DNA of 10,741 bases, taken from positions 1 through 10,741 of the forward strand of contig JBAQNC010000037.1 in the NCBI GenBank assembly GCA_049303435.1, written 5' to 3'. Shown in pieces: positions 1 through 5,759 of this stretch (the stretch's first letter is position 1; each line of letters opens with the position of its first letter). This DNA is from Parvibaculum sp049303435 (GTDB lineage Bacteria; Pseudomonadota; Alphaproteobacteria; Parvibaculales; Parvibaculaceae). The translations under genes were made by a program, and so were the position numbers. The notes under the pieces were generated by a model. The model was not told where the DNA came from and ran no database searches. It worked only from the letters and a program-made list of their open reading frames with translations.

Positions 1-446
1 GTCACCGGCACATCAGATGTGGACGGCACTTCCGACTGAACGGGCTGCTGAGACGGCGCAATCCGGATCGGTTCTTCGGGGCTTGGCAGCAGATGTTCGG
101 CGTCCTGGCTCGTGGAGCTGTCGTTGGTGCCGGAGATGCGGTCATAGACCGATCGATCCTGATGCGGGATATTGATGCCGCCGGGATTTTCGGGGGCAAC
201 CTTGATGGGCGCATTGTCGGCGCGAATGACGGGCGGATTGTCGAGCGCACCCTGCTTCAGGCCCTGTTTATAGGCGAGGAAGACAACGCCCGCGAAAAGG
301 ACCAGAAGAGCGATAATCGCCAGAATGACGAGCGGCCGACGACGGCCCTCATCTTCGTCGTCAGTGGCGTCATAGGTGTAGTAATCTTCCTCGTCATCGG
401 CGTAGTCATCGCCGTAGCCGGGTTCCTGTCGTCCACCTTGCGACAT
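1..446 (-). CDS. SPOR-domain cell-envelope protein, N-terminal part (cut by window edge)
   Basis: Only the first 148 codons are present; the C-terminus lies beyond position 1. The start ATG (446-444) shares its A with the argS TGA stop (448-446), a TGATG overlap typical of translational coupling. Seen: a very acidic, Tyr-rich cytoplasmic N-terminus (about residues 10-34), an RRR basic stop, one transmembrane helix (about 38-59, LVILAIIALLVLFAG), then a Pro/Glu/Ser-rich periplasmic linker containing PENPGG, PHQDRSVYDR and LLPSPEEP. These linker motifs and the position directly after argS match alphaproteobacterial SPOR-domain proteins. Family knowledge: the C-terminal SPOR domain binds denuded peptidoglycan, often at the division septum. 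The SPOR domain itself is not in the window, so the name rests on linker similarity and synteny. Confidence 0.8.
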   Translation of the reverse strand, partial: MSQGGRQEPGYGDDYADDEEDYYTYDATDDEDEGRRRPLVILAIIALLVLFAGVVFLAYKQGLKQGALDNPPVIRADNAPIKVAPENPGGINIPHQDRSVYDRISGTNDSSTSQDAEHLLPSPEEPIRIAPSQQPVQSEVPSTSDVPV

Positions 447-2191
447 CAGCGCATTTCCTCTGCCGGTTCGACGCCCAGAATGCCCAGACCTGCGGCCAAT
501 ACCAGCGCAGCAGAGCGAATCAGGGCAAGCCTTGCCATGGTAACATCCGGACGGTCCGACACGATAAACCTCAATCCGGCGTCATCCTTGCCCTTGTTCC
601 AGAGGCCGTGGAAAGCGGCGGCGAGATCGTTGAGCGCAAAGGCGATGCGGTGAGGTTCATGGGCCTGGGCTGCCTGTTCTATGGCGCGCGGAAAGGCGCC
701 CATCTGACGCACCAACCCGAGTTCGGCCTCATCAGTCAAAAGGTCCAGTTTTGCCGCCTTGAGCGCTGTGTCGGAAACCTCAAGCCCTTGCTCGGCCGCA
801 TTGCGCAACACCGAGCTGATACGCGCATGGGCATATTGAACATAGAAGACAGGATTGTCGCGCGATTGCTCCAGAACCTTTGCGAAGTCGAAATCGAGCG
901 GCGCATCGTTCTTGCGTGTCAGCATCATAAAGCGCACGGCGTCCTTGCCGACTTCCTCCACGACTTCGCGCAGCGTGATGAAGTCGCCTGCCCGCTTCGA
1001 CATGCGGAAAGGTTCGCCGTTTCGGAACAGACGCACCATCTGACAGACCTTGACGTCAATCTCGGCCTTGTTGTCCGTCACCGCTGCGACAGCGGCCTTG
1101 ACGCGCTTGATATATCCCGAATGGTCCGCGCCCCAGACATCGATCAGTGTCGTGTAACCGCGATTGAACTTGTCGAAATGATAGGCGATATCCGGCGCAA
1201 AATAGGTCCATGAACCATCGGATTTCTTGAGCGCGCGATCCTGGTCGTCGCCGAACAGGGTCGAGCGAAAAAGCGTCTGCGGGCGCTCCTCCCAATCCTC
1301 CTGGGCTTCGCCTTTGGGACGTTCGAGTACGCCCGTATAGATCAGGCCTTTCTCATCCAGCAGTTTGAGAACGTCATCAACCGCGCCGCTCTGGTGCAGC
1401 GAGCGCTCGGAGAAGAATGTCTCATGCGTGATGCCAAGGAGGGCCAGATCTTCACGGATCAGTTCCATCATCATGGACATGGTGGTCTCGCGCACCAGCG
1501 GCAACCAGTCGGCTTCGGGCATTTTCAGAAGCCTGTCGCCAAAGGTCTTCGCCAGACCCTTGCCGACGGGAATGAGGTAGTCGCCGGGATAAAGCCCGTC
1601 GGGGATGGTGATCGTCTCGCCCAGCGCCTCGCGATAGCGCATGAAAGCGCTGCGGGACAGGACTTCGATCTGTCCGCCGGCATCGTTGATGTAATATTCG
1701 CGGCAGACCGAATAGCCCACCTTTTCCAACAGGTTTGCCAGCGCGTCGCCAAAGACAGCGCCACGAACATGGCCGACATGCATGGGACCGGTCGGGTTGG
1801 CGGAGACAAATTCGACATTGACGGCCTTGCCTGCACCCAGATCGCCCGAACCATAATCGACGCCTGCCACGAGCACATCGGTGATGCCGTTGAGCCAGAT
1901 ATCGTTGGACAGTCTCAGATTGATAAAGCCGGGACCGGCGATGGTGACTTCGATAACACCATTTTCGCCTTCGAGCTTCTTTGTCAGTTGCTCGGCAAGC
2001 GCACGCGGGTTCATGTCTGCGGACTTCGCCAAGACCATCGCCGCATTGGTCGAAAGATCGCCATGCGAAGGGTCGCGCGGCGGCTCGACCGCGACTCGCG
2101 AAAAGTCCAGCCCTGTCGGCAGGACGCCCTGCGAGGTCAGATCGGTCAGGATCGCGTTTACCCGTGTCTCAAAATGTCGAAAAATATTCAT
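446..2191 (-). CDS. argS: arginyl-tRNA synthetase
   Basis: Class I aminoacyl-tRNA synthetase that charges tRNA-Arg with arginine in the cytoplasm, using ATP. The product is 581 residues, normal for bacterial ArgRS. Seen in order: N-terminal Add-1-type tRNA D-loop recognition domain (about residues 1-100), HIGH signature as HVGH (138-141) in the context ANPTGPMHVGHVRGAVFGD, Rossmann catalytic core, the WGADHSGYIKR segment (353-363), the KMSKS-like loop as MSKRAGDFITLR (397-408), and a C-terminal DALR anticodon-binding domain (about 445-581, starting near VFYVQYAHAR). ArgRS often lacks a canonical KMSKS, so MSKR is normal. The start ATG is preceded by a GGACAG-type ribosome site. The stop overlaps the start of the SPOR gene by one base, suggesting one operon. 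In many alphaproteobacteria dgt lies immediately upstream on the same strand; here an opposite-strand gene separates them. Confidence 0.97.
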   Translation of the reverse strand: MNIFRHFETRVNAILTDLTSQGVLPTGLDFSRVAVEPPRDPSHGDLSTNAAMVLAKSADMNPRALAEQLTKKLEGENGVIEVTIAGPGFINLRLSNDIWLNGITDVLVAGVDYGSGDLGAGKAVNVEFVSANPTGPMHVGHVRGAVFGDALANLLEKVGYSVCREYYINDAGGQIEVLSRSAFMRYREALGETITIPDGLYPGDYLIPVGKGLAKTFGDRLLKMPEADWLPLVRETTMSMMMELIREDLALLGITHETFFSERSLHQSGAVDDVLKLLDEKGLIYTGVLERPKGEAQEDWEERPQTLFRSTLFGDDQDRALKKSDGSWTYFAPDIAYHFDKFNRGYTTLIDVWGADHSGYIKRVKAAVAAVTDNKAEIDVKVCQMVRLFRNGEPFRMSKRAGDFITLREVVEEVGKDAVRFMMLTRKNDAPLDFDFAKVLEQSRDNPVFYVQYAHARISSVLRNAAEQGLEVSDTALKAAKLDLLTDEAELGLVRQMGAFPRAIEQAAQAHEPHRIAFALNDLAAAFHGLWNKGKDDAGLRFIVSDRPDVTMARLALIRSAALVLAAGLGILGVEPAEEMR

Positions 2192-2344
2192 TCTGTCCGT
2201 CGTTTAGCCTCGTGATGCGGGCGCACTCTAACCGCAGGGCCAGCGGCTTTCCAGTCGCATCTGGAGTTCATTTCCGGCCCGGACCAAGGGAATGCTCGCC
2301 TTTGCGCGACAAAATGCGGCTTTCACGCGACACGGGAACGTGGG
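2192..2344. promoter_or_regulatory. divergent intergenic region argS / DUF2946-like gene, weak argS promoter candidate
   Basis: This 153-bp region lies between two divergent starts, so it should carry a promoter for each unless argS is transcribed from further upstream. On the minus strand a weak sigma70-like pair is visible: TGGAAA (2248-2253) and TAGAGT (2225-2230), 17 bp apart, each matching about 4 of 6 consensus bases, which would give a leader of roughly 30 nt. No good plus-strand promoter is evident. I saw no T-box or leader-peptide attenuator. The promoter is an inference; weak consensus matches are common by chance. Confidence 0.3.
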
Positions 2345-2761
2345 ATGAATCTCCTCATGAACAGTACGGCATATATCGGGAGCAATACCCTTCATGCGAT
2401 CCGCCTTCAGGCGGTGGGAGCCGTCGCCGCTTTTGCCATGTTCTTCATGTCCGTGGCTCCCCTCATCTACAACCTCGCGCCTGCCCAGGTTCGCGGATTG
2501 ATGCAGATCACCATTTGCTCAGGCGGCGTCGCCAAGCAGATCACGGTCGATGAGAACGGGAAGCCGGTCAAAGAGGCTCCTGCCAGCAAATATAGCGGCG
2601 GTACCTGCGCGCATCACTGTAGCACGCTTGCCTGTCATGCCGTGTCGACAGTGGTTGCGTTCGTGCTGCTGGGTGTGCTGAGAGCCTCGCCGAGCGACAC
2701 CATGATGCACGGGCTCAATGCGATCTTCTCGCATGCCCGTGGCCCTCCTCAGGCCGACTGA
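2345..2761 (+). CDS. small membrane-anchored protein, DUF2946-like
   Basis: A 138-residue protein of unknown function. Seen: short N-terminus, a hydrophobic helix (about residues 22-44), an ITICSGG segment with Cys58 followed by ITVDENGKPV, a Cys/His cluster CAHHC-X4-CH (residues 88-98), a second hydrophobic stretch (about 99-113), and a C-terminal ARGPP. A Cys-Ser/Thr-Gly motif followed by an acidic-Gly-Lys/Arg-Pro-Val stretch, then an HC-rich cluster and a terminal R-A/G-P-P, is the pattern I associate with DUF2946 proteins, some of which occur near metal-uptake genes. The Cys/His residues could bind a metal, but that is inference. Start: ATG 2345 has GGGAA six bases upstream; ATG 2357 (residue 5) is also possible. 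It converges on dgt with a 7-bp gap and lies between dgt and argS, which are usually adjacent. Confidence 0.65.
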   Translation: MNLLMNSTAYIGSNTLHAIRLQAVGAVAAFAMFFMSVAPLIYNLAPAQVRGLMQITICSGGVAKQITVDENGKPVKEAPASKYSGGTCAHHCSTLACHAVSTVVAFVLLGVLRASPSDTMMHGLNAIFSHARGPPQAD

Positions 2762-2768
2762 CTTTTCA

Positions 2769-3959
2769 TCACGCCCTCGGGTCACTCAGATCGCAAAGTC
2801 GATTGTGCTCTTCGATGGCGAATTTGTCGGTCATTCCGGCAATGAAGTCACAGACCCGGCGGGCTGTCTTGACGCCTTTCACGCCGTCACAGCCAACCTG
2901 CCACTCCGGCGGCAGCAAGTCAGGTTCTGCATGGAGCAATGCGAACAACTCGGTGACGATGCGCCGCGCCTTGCTCATTGAGCGATTGACGCGGTAGTGA
3001 CGGTACATGCGTCGGAAGAGAAATTCCTTCAACGTTGCATTGTGTTGCTCCATCTCTGCCGAGAAGCTCACTACAGCTTGGGACATGGCGCGAACATCGC
3101 CGACCGATTGCGGCTTTGCCGCTTCGAGGCGCGCACGCGTTTCTGCGATCACATCACCGATCATGCTGCCGATCAGCCGACGCACGGACTCATGAATGAC
3201 GCGGGTTTCTTCCAGTGTCGGATATTGATCAATCACGCTCTGAAAAGCCTGACCGACATGTGGCAGGGCCAGGAGATCGTCGATGCTGAAGAGCCCGGCG
3301 CGAAGGCCATCATCGATATCGTGATTGTTATAGGCAATGTCATCGGCGAGAGCCGCGACCTGGGCTTCCGGCCCGGCAAAGGTCGAAAGTTCGAGATCCT
3401 GAATTTCGGCATATTCGGTCAGGGCGCGCGGCAGGTCATTGACGTCGGTGTCTTCGGTAATCACCGGTCCATTGTGCTTGACCAGACCTTCAAGCGTTTC
3501 CCATGAGAGATTTAACCCGTCGAATTGGGCATAGCGGTGTTCGAGTTTTGTGACGATACGCAACGTCTGGGCATTATGGTCGAAGCCCAGATAGTCCTTC
3601 ATGCAAGCGTCGAGCGCGTCCTCCCCTGCATGGCCAAATGGCGTGTGACCCAGATCATGCGCCAGCGCGAGCGTCTCGGCGAGGTCTTCGTCCAGCCCCA
3701 GAACGCGGCTGATGGAACGCGCAATCTGGGCGACTTCGAGCGAATGACTGAGTCGGGTCCGGTAGTTGTCGCCTTCGTGATAGACGAAGACCTGAGTCTT
3801 GTATTTGAGCCGCCGGAAGGCGCCGGAATGGATGATGCGGTCCCGGTCGCGCTGAAAGGCTGTACGGGTGGCGCTTTCAGGCTCTTCAAAGAGCCTGCCG
3901 CGACTCGCCTCGGCTTTCGTCGCAAAAATGGCTGAAGCGGCGGGATTTGACTGGGACAA
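2769..3959 (-). CDS. dgt: deoxyguanosinetriphosphate triphosphohydrolase-like protein (HD domain)
   Basis: HD-superfamily enzyme that hydrolyses dGTP, or dNTPs more generally, to the deoxynucleoside and triphosphate, adjusting the nucleotide pool. The product is 396 residues, typical of the shorter alphaproteobacterial branch. Seen: family entry motif SRGRLFEEPES (about 19-29), QRDRDRIIHSGAFRRLKYKTQVF (36-58), metal ligand His72 in TRLSHSLEVAQIAR, the HD pair His101-Asp102 in LALAHDLGHTPFGHAGEDAL, FDHNAQTLRIVTKLE (126-140), and the last ligand Asp207 in ALADDIAYNNHD. The start is TTG (3959-3957): the upstream frame has no ATG or GTG before the stop codon at about 4013, and a good AGAGG site sits five bases away. 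The gene is divergent from erpA and converges on the DUF2946-like gene. The precise nucleotide preference cannot be read from sequence. Confidence 0.95.
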   Translation of the reverse strand: MSQSNPAASAIFATKAEASRGRLFEEPESATRTAFQRDRDRIIHSGAFRRLKYKTQVFVYHEGDNYRTRLSHSLEVAQIARSISRVLGLDEDLAETLALAHDLGHTPFGHAGEDALDACMKDYLGFDHNAQTLRIVTKLEHRYAQFDGLNLSWETLEGLVKHNGPVITEDTDVNDLPRALTEYAEIQDLELSTFAGPEAQVAALADDIAYNNHDIDDGLRAGLFSIDDLLALPHVGQAFQSVIDQYPTLEETRVIHESVRRLIGSMIGDVIAETRARLEAAKPQSVGDVRAMSQAVVSFSAEMEQHNATLKEFLFRRMYRHYRVNRSMSKARRIVTELFALLHAEPDLLPPEWQVGCDGVKGVKTARRVCDFIAGMTDKFAIEEHNRLCDLSDPRA

Positions 3960-4077
3960 GGCGGCCTCTTTGAGTATCTGGATTTGAAATGCGGGGTGCG
4001 GATACCTAAATCAGTGCTAGGCTATAATGAGAATGGTTCTAGAATGCCAGATGCCCCGTTGAACAAGGTAACCCGAA
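3960..4077. promoter_or_regulatory. divergent dgt / erpA control region with perfect -10 box and inverted repeat
   Basis: This 118-bp region lies between dgt (minus) and erpA (plus). A consensus -10 hexamer TATAAT (4023-4028) faces erpA, about 50 bases before its start codon. At normal spacing the -35 position (about 4000-4005, GGATAC) does not resemble TTGACA. Instead an imperfect inverted repeat covers -35 to -10: ATA-CCTA (4002-4008), nine bases, TAGG-C-TAT (4018-4025). A perfect 8-bp palindrome TTCTAGAA lies just downstream at 4037-4044. A strong -10 without a -35, overlapped by dyad symmetry, suggests control by a DNA-binding regulator. Fe-S assembly genes are commonly iron- or cluster-responsive, but no specific regulator can be assigned. 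Confidence 0.5.
3965..3971 (-). promoter_or_regulatory. ribosome binding site fixing the dgt TTG start
   Basis: On the minus strand the sequence AAAGAGG ends five bases before the TTG at 3959. It is the only plausible initiation codon in the open frame, because the codons back to the upstream TGA include no ATG, GTG or other TTG. The good ribosome site supports TTG initiation. Confidence 0.7.
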
Positions 4078-4440
4078 ATGAGCGAAACCATCACAGACAC
4101 GATGCCGGGCACAGGTCACCCTATCACCATCAGCGATCGGGCCGCCAAGCGCGTGGCCGATATACTGAGCGGCGAAGATGACGGTGTCGTGTTGCGTGTG
4201 TCGGTGTCCGGCGGTGGCTGCTCCGGTTTTCAATACGGATTTTCGCTGGACGATACGCGCAGCAATGATGACCTCGTGCTTGAAAAAGCAGGCGCGACCG
4301 TCCTGATTGACCCGGTATCGGTGACGTATCTGGAAGGGTCGGAAATCGACTTTGTGGACGATCTCATCGGATCGGCCTTCAAGATCAACAACCCGAACGC
4401 CACCGCCTCCTGTGGATGCGGAACGTCGTTTTCAGTCTGA
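4078..4440 (+). CDS. erpA: A-type iron-sulfur cluster carrier, ErpA/IscA-like
   Basis: Small cytoplasmic carrier that receives Fe-S clusters and delivers them to apo-proteins. The product is 120 residues, of which the conserved core is about residues 15-120. Seen: the three invariant cysteines, Cys48 in GGGCSGFQYGFSLDD and Cys112 and Cys114 in SCGCGTSFSV, the DPVS-TYLEGSEIDFVDDLIGSAF segment (about 78-101) and NNPNAT just before the final cysteines. The GF-Q-Y-F segment, the D-DL motif and the terminal CGCG-SFSV favour ErpA over IscA or SufA, although the A-type families overlap. The start ATG has an AAGG site nine bases upstream. The first 15 residues are variable. The gene is divergent from dgt and converges with a small membrane-protein gene 20 bp away. 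In many alphaproteobacteria xthA follows directly; here it lies about 0.5 kb further on. Confidence 0.93.
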   Translation: MSETITDTMPGTGHPITISDRAAKRVADILSGEDDGVVLRVSVSGGGCSGFQYGFSLDDTRSNDDLVLEKAGATVLIDPVSVTYLEGSEIDFVDDLIGSAFKINNPNATASCGCGTSFSV

Positions 4441-4460
4441 CCTCTCAGTCCGACGCTGCC

Positions 4461-4820
4461 TCAGAAGAGATTGGCGCCGGGACCGAAAGTGTAGGAGGCA
4501 TAACCGCCCATTGACGCCAGCGGCGACAGCACGAGAAGCACCATGGCGCTCTTGTCGCGAATCATCACACCCACAATCGATGCGAAAATCGCGATGGCCG
4601 GTAGCCAGATGCCAAGCAGCGAAATGACCCAATAGGCAATCATTTCATCGCTGTTGGTCACCAGCAGACCCTGAACGATGATCATGCCTTGCACCAGCGC
4701 AATGAAGCCGCCGAGCACCCCCACAATGCAGAGCAGGCAACGCTGTGAAAGATTTGCTGGCGCGATGTATTTCTGCGCCTGATTACGAACGTGCATACGT
4801 CCAGCTGTTCTAATATCCAT
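4461..4820 (-). CDS. small multi-pass membrane protein of unknown function
   Basis: A 119-residue protein I do not recognise. Seen: a basic N-terminus (residues 1-27, with several Arg, Lys and His), then about three hydrophobic helices: roughly 28-54 (CLLCIVGVLGGFIALVQGMI), 60-87 (IAYWVISLLGIWLPAIAIF) and 91-109 (SAMVLLVLSPLASMGG). It ends YTFGPGANLF. The positive N-terminus suggests a cytoplasmic start. I chose ATG 4820 because a strong ribosome site, GGGGAGGGAG (4826-4835), sits just upstream; the reading frame continues open further upstream, but only as a shadow of xthA. Cys28 and Cys31 form a CxxC at the start of helix 1. The gene is antisense to its neighbours, between erpA and xthA. 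No catalytic motif is visible. Confidence 0.75.
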   Translation of the reverse strand: MDIRTAGRMHVRNQAQKYIAPANLSQRCLLCIVGVLGGFIALVQGMIIVQGLLVTNSDEMIAYWVISLLGIWLPAIAIFASIVGVMIRDKSAMVLLVLSPLASMGGYASYTFGPGANLF

Positions 4821-4976
4821 TTGTACTCCCTCCCCAGAGCGAACAAATATGAATAACCACATGCTGACCTGCGTCGACGCCGGGGTCAAATCCATTCTGA
4901 CATCATGGATATCTCTTTGATTGATCATGCTATAATTAGAAACTAGCCGGATCCTGCCAAATAGCGCGGAAAACCT
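4821..4976. promoter_or_regulatory. divergent control region of membrane protein / xthA, with perfect -10 and nested dyad
   Basis: This 156-bp region contains a consensus TATAAT (4931-4936) facing xthA, about 40 bases before its start. It has no TTGACA-like -35 at normal spacing (4908-4913 reads GATATC). An imperfect nested inverted repeat lies nearer the membrane-protein gene: TGACC (4865-4869), the perfect 10-bp palindrome GCGTCGACGC (4871-4880), and GGTCA (4884-4888). It could be an operator for either gene. The motif around the -10 resembles the one before erpA. Calling the -10 a promoter is inference. Confidence 0.45.
4826..4835 (-). promoter_or_regulatory. strong ribosome binding site of the small membrane protein
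   Basis: The minus-strand sequence GGGGAGGGAG contains a full GGAGG eight bases before ATG 4820. It is the strongest ribosome site in the window. It fixes the start and supports the gene being real, even though the reading frame stays open into xthA on the opposite strand. Confidence 0.7.
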
Positions 4977-5759
4977 ATGAAAATTGCCTCCTTCAACGTC
5001 AATTCGCTGAAAGCCCGACTCGAAAACCTGAAAGACTGGCTCAAGGATGCCGAGCCGGATGTGGTCTGCCTTCAGGAAACGAAGTCCACCGATGAGACCT
5101 TTCCGCGCGGCGACCTGGAGGAACTTGGCTACAACCTGGCAATCCACGGTCAGAAAACCTACAACGGCGTCGCCATCCTCTCGAAATTTCCGCTGGAGGA
5201 TGTGCAGATCGGCTTGCCGGGCGACGATAGTGACGACCATGCGCGCTATATCGAAGCCGTCATTCCAGCGGGAGACACTGTGCTTCGCGTCGCCTCTATC
5301 TATCTGCCCAATGGCAACCCCATCGGCACCGACAAATTCACCTACAAGCTCGACTGGATGGACAGGCTGAAGGCGCGCGCAGAGGAATTGCTTTCATATG
5401 AGGAAGCGCTGGTTCTCGCAGGCGACTACAATGTCATTCCGACAGCGGACGATGTCTATGACCCCAAGGCCTGGGAGGGCGATGCGCTGTTCCAGCCGGA
5501 GAGCCGCGCCAAGCTCCGCGAGATCATCAATCTCGGCTTCACGGACGCTTTCCGCGCCTGTCATACAGAGCCTCATCGTTATACATTCTGGGATTATCAG
5601 GCTGGTCGTTGGCAAAAGGGTCAGGGCATCCGGATCGATCATCTGCTGCTTTCGCCGCAAGCTGCCGACCGTCTTGTGGCCTGCGACATTGACGAGGAGC
5701 CTCGCGGTCGCGAAAAGCCTTCCGATCACACACCTATCTGGGCCGAGCTTGAATTCTAG
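4977..5759 (+). CDS. xthA: exodeoxyribonuclease III (AP endonuclease)
   Basis: DNA-repair enzyme of the exonuclease/endonuclease/phosphatase superfamily that cleaves abasic sites, trims 3' blocking groups and degrades 3' ends of duplex DNA. The product is 260 residues, close to the E. coli enzyme (268). Catalytic residues seen at near-identical positions: Asn7 (SFNVNSLKAR), Glu34 (CLQETK), Tyr109 (SIYLPNGNP), Asp150 and Asn152 (LAGDYNVIP), Asp221 (IRIDHLLLS) and Asp250-His251 (KPSDHTPIW). The motif RYTFWDY near 201-207 is typical of the bacterial XthA branch. The ribosome site is weak (GGAAA, four bases before ATG). The stop TAG (5757-5759) overlaps the stop of the convergent M81 gene. A possible promoter is the TATAAT at 4931-4936. 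Confidence 0.96.
   Translation: MKIASFNVNSLKARLENLKDWLKDAEPDVVCLQETKSTDETFPRGDLEELGYNLAIHGQKTYNGVAILSKFPLEDVQIGLPGDDSDDHARYIEAVIPAGDTVLRVASIYLPNGNPIGTDKFTYKLDWMDRLKARAEELLSYEEALVLAGDYNVIPTADDVYDPKAWEGDALFQPESRAKLREIINLGFTDAFRACHTEPHRYTFWDYQAGRWQKGQGIRIDHLLLSPQAADRLVACDIDEEPRGREKPSDHTPIWAELEF

Noticed and set aside
1394..2215. Long plus-strand reading frame (273 codons) opposite argS
   Set aside because: It is fully antisense to a clear argS with all motifs, has no recognisable domain, and is Arg/His/Asp-rich as expected for a shadow frame.
4037..4044. TTCTAGAA as an Irr-type iron control element
   Set aside because: The known ICE pattern has TTTAGAA then TTCTAAA; here the halves are in the other order and shorter, so only dyad symmetry can be claimed.
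4821..5240. Upstream extension of the small membrane protein into xthA (259 codons in total)
   Set aside because: The extension is antisense to the xthA N-terminus and to its promoter region; a strong ribosome site at 4826-4835 marks ATG 4820 as the start.
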